In this document: positions 53,498 through 61,193 of the stretch, piece by piece
How positions within the stretch are numbered: position 1 is the first letter of the stretch
Layout of the letters: each line of letters starts with the position of its first letter
Assembly: GCF_900103525.1 (NCBI RefSeq)
Contig: NZ_FNHN01000004.1
Coordinates: 62,001-126,000 of the forward strand
Reading direction: 5' to 3'
Length of the DNA: 64,000 nt
DNA from: Bacillus sp. OK048
Lineage (GTDB): Bacteria > Bacillota > Bacilli > Bacillales > Cytobacillaceae
The notes under the pieces: generated by a model
Told to the model about the DNA's origin: nothing
Database searches by the model: none
What the model saw: the letters and a program-made list of their open reading frames with translations, nothing else
Position numbers and translations under genes: made by a program

Positions 53498-54304
53498 TTA
53501 CTTTCTCCAGAAACTTGGAATGAGATGGGAAAGCCCTTTCTTTTTCTGGGGAAACTCATCAAGGCTTTTAAATTTATAGCCTTTCTTTTTCAAATCTATT
53601 ATTACTTTTTCAAGGGCATCGGCATTATCCTTCGAAACGGTGTGCAGGAGTAAAATACACCCTGGGTGGATTTGTCTCATGATGTTGTCATAGGAATATT
53701 GCCACCCCCTTTGCGCATTGGTATTCCAATCCACAAATGCCAACGACCAGAAAACATGAGTATAACCTTCTTCTTTGGCAATCTGCATCGTGTGCTCACT
53801 AAAAACACCTCTTGGCGGACGCAAATAACTCATGTTCTTTTGACTGGTAATTTCTTTTGTTTTATCCTTCACTTTTTGAAGTTCTTCACGAATTCGCTCA
53901 TCACTGATTTGTGTCATATTCGGATGGTGCCATGAATGGTTTCCGATGATATGTCCTTCATCGACCATTCGCTTCGACAATTCAGGTTGAGATTCTAAAT
54001 AATGCCCAGTTACAAAAAAGGTTGCCGGTACTTTTTCCTTTTTTAGTACATCCAAAACTTTACCTGTATAGCCTGCCTCATACCCATTATCGAAGGTAAG
54101 ATATAAGGTCTTTGAATTTGGATCGCCCTTATAAAAGGCTCCATATTTTTCAAGTGTTTTTTCATACTCTGCCCCTGCATCAGGCTGCTGTTCATTAACA
54201 GCTTTCTTAAATCCCCAGCTTATCGGCTTATTGGGAGCATTACCATATGTAACCTGTGGCACCATTAACAACAGCAAACTAAGGATGCATAGTAATTTTT
54301 TCAT
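53498..54304 (-). CDS. pdaA: Delta-lactam-forming polysaccharide deacetylase PdaA
   Basis: 268 residues with a signal peptide (1-21, ending VTYGNA). The NodB-type deacetylase domain shows TLYLTFDNGYEAGYT (catalytic Asp, and the TFDNGYE form specific to PdaA), ATFFVTGHYLE, zinc-binding IGNHSWHHPNM, LRPPRGVFS and LLLHTVS. It removes the N-acetyl group from muramic acid so the spore cortex lactam can form, which is needed for germination, and so indicates an endospore former. The ATG follows AGGGGGAACATGG. Probably sporulation-controlled. Confidence 0.95.
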   Translation of the reverse strand: MKKLLCILSLLLLMVPQVTYGNAPNKPISWGFKKAVNEQQPDAGAEYEKTLEKYGAFYKGDPNSKTLYLTFDNGYEAGYTGKVLDVLKKEKVPATFFVTGHYLESQPELSKRMVDEGHIIGNHSWHHPNMTQISDERIREELQKVKDKTKEITSQKNMSYLRPPRGVFSEHTMQIAKEEGYTHVFWSLAFVDWNTNAQRGWQYSYDNIMRQIHPGCILLLHTVSKDNADALEKVIIDLKKKGYKFKSLDEFPQKKKGLSHLIPSFWRK

Positions 54305-54460
54305 CCATGTTCCCCCTATTTGTTTTTTATAGTGTTTGTTTCAAGTTGGGAAACATGATTAGTATATTAAGGAAAAAGGATGGGCTGCACCTGATTCGGA
54401 TACAACCCCCCCAACAAAAAAAGAACAGACCCCCAATTAAATGGAGCCTGCCCGCCAAAC

Positions 54461-56005
54461 CTATTTATACACTCGATCTTTAAACTGTGTTAATTTTTCT
54501 AACGAGGATTTGTCCACATCTGCATGTAGGCTGTTTCCGTGTGAGTCCATGGTGACGACGGCTGTGAAGCCCTCCACTCGCAGGTGCCACATCGCTTCAG
54601 GAATACCAAATTGCATCAGGTCTACGCCTTCGACTCCCTTGATACAATCTGCATAATACTGTGCTGCTCCGCCGATCGCATTCAGATAAACGCCGCCGTG
54701 CTCTTTAAGAGCAGCTAATGTCTTAGGACCCATTCCGCCTTTTCCAATAACAGCACGAATACCAAATCTCTTCATAATGTCGCCTTGGTAAGGCTCCTCA
54801 CGAATACTTGTTGTCGGACCGGCTGCTTTTACATGCCAGATGCCTTCCTTATCTTTTAACATAACAGGGCCGCAGTGGTAAATAACTTGGCCATTCAAAT
54901 CAACGGGTGAATCGTGATCAGATAAGTATTTATGAATTGCATCACGGCCGGTATACATCATACCGTTAACTTGGACAACATCGCCGACCTTTAATTCACG
55001 AATTTGTTCTTCAGTGATTGGTGCTTGAAGGCTGATGACCTTCTCTGAAATAGCAGCTGCCGCTTCTTTTTCAGCTTCTGTTTGGGCAAAGTCAATGAAC
55101 TCACCATCTTGGTACATCCACTCATTAATTTCTCCTGACACTGGATCCACACTTACGCCTAAACGACGGAAAGCCCAGCAATTGTACGCAACGGATACAT
55201 AAAAGCTCGCTGGAATCCGGTTCATAACTCCAACCTTACATCCTAACAAAGTTGCTTCTCCACCAAAGCCCATTGTTCCAATACCCAATTTATTAGCATT
55301 TTCTAATACGTACTCTTCTAACTTGCGCAAGTCTTCGTTTGGATTCACGTCATCTAAAGAACGGAATAACTGCTCCTTTGCTAAATCATAGCCAGATGAA
55401 CGGTCACCGCCAATACCTACGCCAATGAAGCCGGCACTACAGCCTTGTCCTTGAGCCTGGTAAACGGAGTGCATCACACATTTACGAATGCCGTCAAGGT
55501 CACGCCCTGCTCTGCCTAGTCCTTCTAGTTCACATGGCAAACTATACTGGATGTTTTTATTTTCACAGCCGCCGCCTTTTAAAATCAGACGAACGTCGAT
55601 ATAATCTTTTTCCCATTGATCAAATTTAATAACCGGTAAACCTGCTCCAAGATTGTCTCCACTGTTCTCTCCTGTAAGTGAATCTACAGAGTTAGGACGA
55701 AGTTTACCTTCTTTGGTTGCGATTACAATTGCATTTTTAATGGCTTCTTTTAATTCCAATTGATTCACACCAACAGGAGTTTTAATTTTAAATGTTGGTA
55801 ATCCTGTGTCCTGACAAATAGGTGATACTTGATCATCTGCCATTTTTATATTATTGGTAATGGTAGCGAGGCTCATCGCTGCGCTTGTTCCTGCGTTTTC
55901 CTGCTCCTTTGCCGCTTTAACTGCACGGCGGACATCCTTTGGAAGCTTCGTAGACGTTTCCACGACTAACGTGTACATGCTCTCCTGAAATTTCTCGATA
56001 TTCAC
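54461..56005 (-). CDS. fumA: Fumarate hydratase, class I (iron-sulfur)
   Basis: 514 residues. The N-terminal alpha domain has SPICQDTGLPTFKIKTP (first cluster Cys), GENSGDNLGAGLPVI, GGGCENKNIQYSLPCELEGL, and GQGCSAGFIGVGIGGDRSSG (another cluster Cys), with MGFGGEATLLGCKVGVMNRI. The C-terminal beta domain begins near residue 330 with KVGDVVQVNGMMYTGRDAIH and has AAGPTTSIREEPYQGD and GKGGMGPKTL. Alpha and beta parts are fused as in E. coli FumA. It hydrates fumarate to malate in the TCA cycle. GGGGTACTTTAGGTGAAT lies before the start. The C-rich stretch 54408-54455 may form its terminator. Confidence 0.94.
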   Translation of the reverse strand: MNIEKFQESMYTLVVETSTKLPKDVRRAVKAAKEQENAGTSAAMSLATITNNIKMADDQVSPICQDTGLPTFKIKTPVGVNQLELKEAIKNAIVIATKEGKLRPNSVDSLTGENSGDNLGAGLPVIKFDQWEKDYIDVRLILKGGGCENKNIQYSLPCELEGLGRAGRDLDGIRKCVMHSVYQAQGQGCSAGFIGVGIGGDRSSGYDLAKEQLFRSLDDVNPNEDLRKLEEYVLENANKLGIGTMGFGGEATLLGCKVGVMNRIPASFYVSVAYNCWAFRRLGVSVDPVSGEINEWMYQDGEFIDFAQTEAEKEAAAAISEKVISLQAPITEEQIRELKVGDVVQVNGMMYTGRDAIHKYLSDHDSPVDLNGQVIYHCGPVMLKDKEGIWHVKAAGPTTSIREEPYQGDIMKRFGIRAVIGKGGMGPKTLAALKEHGGVYLNAIGGAAQYYADCIKGVEGVDLMQFGIPEAMWHLRVEGFTAVVTMDSHGNSLHADVDKSSLEKLTQFKDRVYK

Positions 56006-56120
56006 CTAAAGTACCCCTTTCCCCTTGCCCGATTCGTAATCTATTTAAAAATTACAACTATTTGACAAATATTATTATACTCCTATAAACGACCGATTTA
56101 AAGTTAAAGGTTTCACTCAT

Positions 56121-56149
56121 AAAAAAGAGCCTGTAGTTAAACAGACTCT
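56121..56149 (-). terminator. Terminator of the SE1561-like gene
   Basis: AGAGcCTGT and ACAGaCTCT (56126-56149) pair and are followed on the minus strand by TTTTTTATG. The hairpin contains the stop codon. Confidence 0.8.
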
Positions 56150-56334
56150 GGCGTTTCACGATGGTTAAATTCCTTGCACTTTGATTCTAACTCATCAATC
56201 ATTTTGATTAAGTTGTCGATATCATCAAGATCCGTATTCTCTGGATCAATTGCATCCAATACATCTAGAAACATGTTCAATCGTTGCTTTAAAAAATCTA
56301 CTTGTGAATTTTTATCATGTGTCGGACTACCCAA
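56137..56334 (-). CDS. Small SE1561-family-like protein
   Basis: 65 residues from TTG 56334, chosen because GGGGGAG lies six bases upstream; a GTG at 56370 would add 12 residues that include the ribosome binding site. Sequence opens GSPTHDKNSQVDFLKQRLNM then FLDVLDAIDPENTDLDDIDN, an acidic helical pair with IDELESKCKEF. Length and the FLxVLDxIDPExTxxxDIDxLI pattern recall the SE1561 small proteins of Bacillus and Staphylococcus, of unknown function. It is flanked by its own terminator and by that of yfkD. Confidence 0.7.
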   Translation of the reverse strand: MGSPTHDKNSQVDFLKQRLNMFLDVLDAIDPENTDLDDIDNLIKMIDELESKCKEFNHRETPESV

Positions 56335-56391
56335 ATTGTATCTCCCCCTTCCATCCCAATATCCTAGCACTTTCCGCCAATCATTTCAAAA

Positions 56392-56417
56392 AAAGAACTC
56401 CCTATAAGGAGTTCTTT
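56392..56417 (-). terminator. Terminator of yfkD
   Basis: AAAGAACTCC and GGAGTTCTTT pair (56392-56401 with 56408-56417), followed on the minus strand by TTTTTGAAATG, ten bases past the stop. Confidence 0.85.
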
Positions 56418-56425
56418 CCCCTAAA

Positions 56426-57235
56426 TCATCTTGGTCTTTCTGAAGCAGCAAAGCCAAATGATACGTAATCTTGTACTGGAATCCAGGCACCGATTCCTTG
56501 TGAGGTTACATTTTTAATGACGATGATTTTCTTATTCCCCTTAAGCATTAAGTAAACTTCCCCATAGGTTACTTTGCCTTTTTCATTTACTGCAGGTGCG
56601 TATGCGTATAAGTATCCTAAGCGATTAACAGGGATATTGTAGACGTGATCATTCTTCGTTCCGCCGCCTATTATGGTATCAAAGGAAAGCGGGAGGCGTG
56701 TTTTTTCCATAGCCTTTAACAGCATCATTTTTTTAACATCTTCGGCGTTGGCAATTTTAGCCGTCAACCCGCCGCGAATAATCTTTTGTGCTTCTTGAAC
56801 ATAATGAATTTGGTAGGGAACGTTCCCACCGCGGTTGTCGTAATAATTGGTATTAATTTTTTGATATTCCCAGTTAGGAGATGTTTCTGTGGATTCATAA
56901 TTTAATGGCCACTGACCTAGATAGACGATGGCTCGATAACCAAGTGCAAAAGGGGTGCTGTTGATGCTCGACTCATTTAGCATCCGGATTAAATCTGGGT
57001 TTTCAATTTTAACCTTTGACGAGTCAATCAGCTTCTTTGTTAGCTCACTTGGCTGCAGGGTCGGTAAGTCCTGTGTTGAATTGGGATAGGTATTTTCCTT
57101 GGTAATATTGCGAACCGAAGGAGGAACTTGATAGGTTGCAGGTTCCTTTTTAGCATTTGCATTTTCAGCCGATGCCGTAGGAAGAAACACGAACAGTAAA
57201 AGCAGTGTTGTGATCACAGGGATAAATTTTTTCAC
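56426..57235 (-). CDS. yfkD: YfkD-like secreted protein
   Basis: 269 residues from GTG 57235, which has AAGGAG eight bases upstream; ATG 57280 would add 15 residues in front of the signal peptide. Signal KKFIPVITTLLLLFVFLPTA is cut after SAE. The mature protein has ALGYRAIVYLGQWPLNYEST, the hallmark of the YfkD family, then NYYDNRGGNVPYQIHYVQEA and KAMEKTRLPLSFDTIIGGGT. Function unknown. Neighbours (cax, yfkF, yfkH) match the yfk region of B. subtilis, which supports the assignment. Confidence 0.85.
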   Translation of the reverse strand: MKKFIPVITTLLLLFVFLPTASAENANAKKEPATYQVPPSVRNITKENTYPNSTQDLPTLQPSELTKKLIDSSKVKIENPDLIRMLNESSINSTPFALGYRAIVYLGQWPLNYESTETSPNWEYQKINTNYYDNRGGNVPYQIHYVQEAQKIIRGGLTAKIANAEDVKKMMLLKAMEKTRLPLSFDTIIGGGTKNDHVYNIPVNRLGYLYAYAPAVNEKGKVTYGEVYLMLKGNKKIIVIKNVTSQGIGAWIPVQDYVSFGFAASERPR

Positions 57236-57381
57236 AAAGAAAAACTCCTTTCGCACTATAGCAGTAATAAGTCTGCTCATAGTGTTTTCGGAGTTGAAAA
57301 TTTTTATCCATTTCAGTGAAAAGTTTCAAAATTTCTCCTGAAAAAATGAAAAAATCTTAAAACTTTTCCCGAAAAATTCAT

Positions 57382-58011
57382 CTAATAATTTTCCTGATAA
57401 CTGCTTTCGATTAGTTTTTTCAGTAATTTTTCAAAATAAGGAAAGCAAAGTTGGACAAATGGTCCAATCAAAAGGGTAATGATGATGGTACCAAATCCAA
57501 TCGGGCCTTTAAGAAATAGGGCTGGAATTAAAGCGATGATTTCCGCTATAGTTTTTGCCGTCATTAAATTTACTCCAAGACGTGTCCTAATCGCCATCAT
57601 AAAAGTATCAATTGGACTTGATGGGAACTTGGCCTGCAAGTATATAGCTGCTCCAACCCCAATTATGAAAAGCCCCACAATTAAGGTGACTAATTGTATA
57701 ATAAATCCATTAAATTCCCATGATTCAAATACAATTAGAATCCAAAAGTCGACCAATGAACCAATAAAGATAATCGTTAGAAGCGATAATATTTCCGGTC
57801 TTTTTTTTAGCAAAAGAGCATTAACAAACAGTAAAACAGCTCCATCAATAATGACCCATGTTCCAATCGTTAAGCCAATCCATTCCGTCAAAGCCACATT
57901 CAAAGCATCCCAGGCACCAACTCCAAGCTCTGCTTTGATGGTTAAACATATACCAAAGGTCATAATAAATAATCCAAAAACAAAGAATAAAGAACGATAA
58001 AATAATGCCAT
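57382..58011 (-). CDS. YczE/YyaS/YitT-family membrane protein
   Basis: 209 residues, six predicted membrane helices. FGLFIMTFGICLTIKAELGV then GAWDALNVALTEWIGLTIGT, and later FPSSPIDTFMMAIRTRLGVN are the typical family segments; the second half repeats the first. Members are proposed integral-membrane proteins needed for surfactin production or of unknown function. The ATG at 58011 has AGGAG just upstream. Divergent from the promoter at 58044-58072. Confidence 0.85.
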   Translation of the reverse strand: MALFYRSLFFVFGLFIMTFGICLTIKAELGVGAWDALNVALTEWIGLTIGTWVIIDGAVLLFVNALLLKKRPEILSLLTIIFIGSLVDFWILIVFESWEFNGFIIQLVTLIVGLFIIGVGAAIYLQAKFPSSPIDTFMMAIRTRLGVNLMTAKTIAEIIALIPALFLKGPIGFGTIIITLLIGPFVQLCFPYFEKLLKKLIESSYQENY

Positions 58012-58043
58012 TTTTTTCTCCTTAAAAAATAATAATCAGAACA

Positions 58044-58072
58044 TTTACAAAATTGAAATAATAAGTTATACT
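58044..58072 (+). promoter_or_regulatory. Sigma-A-type promoter with no ORF behind it
   Basis: TTTACA (58044-58049), a 17-bp spacer and TATACT (58067-58072) read to the right into the gene-free stretch 58075-58345. Confidence 0.6.
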
Positions 58073-58077
58073 AAACT

Positions 58078-58344
58078 TACCTTTAAAAAAGGAGGGCAGT
58101 AATCAATCGACCCACCATTTACCAGTAAGGAGGTTGGGATTCCACTCAGATATGATATTCAACACTCGTGTTTTTCATTTATAAAATAACATGAAGGTTG
58201 GTGATTGATGGTCCCAAGAAATGCGATTGGTTTTACCCATATAGAATAATGTTTACTATTATAGCACAGTTAAATGCCTTACTCTTACATCGAAAAAAAT
58301 AATAAAAAAGACTCCGAGCCTATATTGGCTTAGAGTCTTTTTTT
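58078..58344 (+). ncRNA. Candidate small RNA (promoter to terminator, about 265 nt)
   Basis: Between the promoter at 58044-58072 and the U-tailed hairpin at 58304-58344 there is no ORF longer than 14 codons. It contains AAAGGAGG (58086) with no start codon at a usable distance, and a second AAGGAGG (58127) followed by GTTGGGATTCC. Those two purine-rich segments could pair with C-rich partners such as CGACCCACC. It could be a small RNA, a relic of a gene that lost its start, or a long leader; no known RNA family was recognised. Confidence 0.4.
58304..58344. terminator. Bidirectional terminator
   Basis: AAAAAAGACTCcgAGCC (58304-58320) pairs with GGCTtaGAGTCTTTTTTT (58327-58344). It has U-runs in both directions and lies five bases past the cax stop on the minus strand. 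Confidence 0.9.
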
Positions 58345-58349
58345 ATCGT

Positions 58350-59402
58350 TCATAGTAGGAAGAATCCTATCCCCATTATGAAATAGGCAGCAAGTAACGT
58401 CAGTCCCTCAAACCAATTCGATTCACCGTCATTGGAGATAACCACTATGAGCAGGACTGAGGTTACCATTGCAATTAATTCAGGCATCGTAAATACGAGC
58501 GGCATCGTTTTGGTAAAGAAGAGTGACAGGAGAACTAGAACAGGTGCAACAAACATGGCTACTTGCAGAGTCGATCCTATCGCAATCTCAACCGCAATTT
58601 CCATTTTATTTTTAATGGCCATGAGAACCGCTGAAGCATGCTCGGCTGCATTACCAACTATCGCTACAATTATTACCCCAATAAACAACTCAGTCCATCC
58701 AAAGGATTCTGCTACGTATTCAAACGTATGAACAAGATTTTCAGAAATATAAGCAACGGCTAAAGTAGCAGCCAATAGAACGCCAATTGCCTTGCCCTTG
58801 CCCCATTCAGGTTCTTCCTCGTGATGTTTTTCTGCTTTCTCACTTTGATAGACTCCGCGATGGGTAACCAATTTAAAGAATAGCGCTGCAAGATAAAGCA
58901 GAATTAAAATAATGGAAATCCCAATACTTAGTGTTAATGTCTTGGACTCATTCATTTCCATCGAAAAAACTTCTGGAATGACAAATGCAACGATGACAGC
59001 GAACATGAGCAGACCCGAGTTATGCCGGGCATCATGTACGTTAAAAGTCTGCCTTTTAAATTTCAAGCCGCCGATAAAGAAAGATAATCCCGCAACAAGG
59101 AGCAGGTTACCAAGTACAGATCCCGTTAATGATGCAAGAACTACCCCTACTAATCCTTCTCGTAATGCAAAGATAGAAATGATAAGTTCCACTGCATTCC
59201 CAAAAGTAGCATTTAACAGTCCACCGACTCTTGGTCCTGCAACAATGGCAAGACTTTCAGTCGCTCTCCCCATATAACTGGCAAGGGCAATGATGGAAAC
59301 ACAATAAATGATAAAGAGTATCATGGTTGGCCAATGCATGAGCGTCCCAATAACGGAAAGTGGAACACCAATAATAGTAAGGAGCATAAATACTTTTCCC
59401 AA
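58350..59402 (-). CDS. cax: Calcium/proton exchanger (CAX family, YfkE/ChaA-like)
   Basis: 350 residues, about 11 membrane helices. The two CAX alpha-repeats are visible: LNATFGNAVELIISIFALRE (about residues 62-81) and GNAAEHASAVLMAIKNKMEI (about 250-269), each with the ion-binding Asn-Ala-x-Glu core, plus ASLTGSVLGNLLLVAGLSFF and AIGSTLQVAMFVAPVLVLLS. It exports Ca2+ in exchange for protons. An acidic loop KHHEEEPEWGKG separates the halves. GGAGGGAATAATTTG precedes the start. Confidence 0.92.
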   Translation of the reverse strand: MGKVFMLLTIIGVPLSVIGTLMHWPTMILFIIYCVSIIALASYMGRATESLAIVAGPRVGGLLNATFGNAVELIISIFALREGLVGVVLASLTGSVLGNLLLVAGLSFFIGGLKFKRQTFNVHDARHNSGLLMFAVIVAFVIPEVFSMEMNESKTLTLSIGISIILILLYLAALFFKLVTHRGVYQSEKAEKHHEEEPEWGKGKAIGVLLAATLAVAYISENLVHTFEYVAESFGWTELFIGVIIVAIVGNAAEHASAVLMAIKNKMEIAVEIAIGSTLQVAMFVAPVLVLLSLFFTKTMPLVFTMPELIAMVTSVLLIVVISNDGESNWFEGLTLLAAYFIMGIGFFLL

Positions 59403-59474
59403 ATTATTCCCTCCTAAAGATAAAAATTGTGAAAATATTAGGCTACGTTAAAGAGATTGTTGATTTTAAAACCT

Positions 59475-59663
59475 GTTGATTTGAGCGGAAGGCGCTCGAC
59501 TCCTCGAAAATGCTACGCATTTTCTTCGTGCGGTGATTATTCGAGGGAGTAAATTCAAAGTCCTGCGGGAGGACGGGGCTGGGGAGACCCCGCAGGCGCT
59601 TCAGCGCCGAGGAGGCTCCCCGGACCGCCCGCGGAAAGCGTAGCGCCTGGAGCTCAAATCAAC
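59475..59663. repeat. GC-rich Bacillaceae intergenic repeat
   Basis: A 189-bp element bounded by GTTGATTTGAGCGGAAGGCG and its inverted, imperfect partner AGCGCCTGGAGCTCAAATCA. The centre holds CTGCGGGAGGACGGGGCTGG and GAGGAGGCTCCCCGGACCGC. It is far more GC-rich than its surroundings. From memory this resembles a repeat found many times between genes in Bacillus-group genomes. No ORF. It lies between the convergent-free starts of cax (minus) and the MFS gene (plus). Confidence 0.75.
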
Positions 59664-59779
59664 TGCCAAGTTTAAAAAAGAACAGATTTTTTTACTTGCA
59701 AATGCTTTGTTTTCTCGTTACCATCTTCAATGTAGCCATTTTATGGTGTTACCAATCAATAAATAACGAGGAATCTATT

Positions 59780-60958
59780 ATGAATAAAAATAATTCTCGA
59801 CTCTGGATTTTAGTAACGATTGTTGCCATTTCTGGTTTTTCACAAGGAATGCTTTTGCCCCTTATCGCGGTTATTTTTGAAAAAGGCGGAGTATCGTCAT
59901 CCCTTAACGGGTTAAACGCAACTGCACTCTATATCGGGATTCTGCTTGTTTCACCTTTTATGGAAACACCTCTTCGAAAATATGGATATAAACCAACGAT
60001 TATTCTTGGAGGCGGGCTTGTGGTCCTTGCCCTGGCAATGTTTCCTTTGTGGAAATCCTTTTGGTTTTGGTTCTGTTTACGGGCGCTGATTGGTATTGGT
60101 GACCACGCCTTGCACTTTGCCACTCAAACTTGGATTACTTCCTCCTCCCCAACTGAAAAAAGAGGCCGGAATATTTCACTGTATGGATTATTTTTTGGTA
60201 TTGGCTTTGCGAGCGGACCATTGATGACACCTCTTGTAAACGTCAATGAATCACTGCCCTTTATTGTTTCTTCCATCTTCTGCTTAATCGGCTGGCTATT
60301 TGTTTTTGTACTTAAGAACGAGTTTCCAGAACAGGAAGTTGGGATTAATTCATTTTTCAACACCCTGAAGCGCTTTAGTAAAACGATGAAATATGGCTGG
60401 GTAGCCTTCCTCCCGCCTTTCTGCTACGGTTTCTTAGAATCCTCTTTAAATGGCAGTTTTCCGGTTTATGCGTTACGAATGGATATTGACGTAGCAAGTG
60501 TTTCACTCGTGTTAACAGCCTTTGCGGTTGGTGCTGTCATCACACAGCTGCCATTAGGTGTTTTAAGCGATCAATATGGACGAAGAAAAATCTTAATGAT
60601 TATTCTTTTACTTGGATTCTTAACTTTTACGTCTGCAAGTATTTTTGAACATTCATTTATCGGGTTATTCGTTTCCTTCCTATTATCAGGAATGGTTGTA
60701 GGCTCCACCTTTTCACTCGGTATCAGCTATATGACGGATTTAGTACCACGGAATCTATTACCTACTGGGAATTTATTATGCGGAATCTTTTTTAGTTTAG
60801 GCAGCTTAAGCGGACCGATAATCGGTGGGGTATTTATACAGTTTTCCAAAGGAATCAGTTTCTTTTATATTATCAGTACCATGCTGCTACTTTTATCCAT
60901 CGTTATTTATGTTTTTGGCAAAAAAACTTTCCCGATGGTAGAGCAGCATAACTCCTAA
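59780..60958 (+). CDS. yfkF: MFS transporter (YfkF-like)
   Basis: 392 residues from ATG 59780, preceded by GAGG; the frame is open to 59696 but those residues have no site and overlap promoter sequence. Twelve membrane helices; ISGFSQGMLLPLIAVIFEKG in helix 1, GIGDHALHFATQTWITSSSP, and the MFS signature LGVLSDQYGRRKILMIILLL between helices 8 and 9. Substrate unknown; drug or metabolite efflux is likely. It lies between cax and the PfeT-type ATPase, as in the B. subtilis yfk neighbourhood. Confidence 0.85.
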   Translation: MNKNNSRLWILVTIVAISGFSQGMLLPLIAVIFEKGGVSSSLNGLNATALYIGILLVSPFMETPLRKYGYKPTIILGGGLVVLALAMFPLWKSFWFWFCLRALIGIGDHALHFATQTWITSSSPTEKRGRNISLYGLFFGIGFASGPLMTPLVNVNESLPFIVSSIFCLIGWLFVFVLKNEFPEQEVGINSFFNTLKRFSKTMKYGWVAFLPPFCYGFLESSLNGSFPVYALRMDIDVASVSLVLTAFAVGAVITQLPLGVLSDQYGRRKILMIILLLGFLTFTSASIFEHSFIGLFVSFLLSGMVVGSTFSLGISYMTDLVPRNLLPTGNLLCGIFFSLGSLSGPIIGGVFIQFSKGISFFYIISTMLLLLSIVIYVFGKKTFPMVEQHNS

Positions 60959-61027
60959 GCTTTTATGGAGAAAATTTATATTCTTAACATAAAATGTATG
61001 ATAAAATTAAGGTAATAAAATAAACCT

Positions 61028-61108
61028 TTGAAAGTCCGCTGTCATCACTTTGATGATAGCTCCACAGTCTGTGCTGTCATCTCCTTGATGACAGCTTTCG
61101 TGTTTTTT
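61028..61108 (+). terminator. Tandem terminator-like hairpins after the MFS gene
   Basis: GCTGTCATC-N5-GATGACAGC (61073-61095) is followed by TTTCGTGTTTTTT. A near copy, GCTGTCATC-N5-GATGATAGC (about 61038-61060), lies just before without a U-run. The pair suggests a local duplication of the hairpin. Confidence 0.8.
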
Positions 61109-61193
61109 AAGGGTAGTGAAGATGATTATTTTTCTCAATTAGAATAGTACACTTGTCTCTAGACATATCGATAATTCGGGGAGGGAACATAAA

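Noticed and set aside
61109..61193. PerR or Fur box upstream of the PfeT-like ATPase
   Set aside because: No palindrome close to TTATAATNATTATAA or the Fur consensus could be found, although regulation of this type would be expected from B. subtilis.
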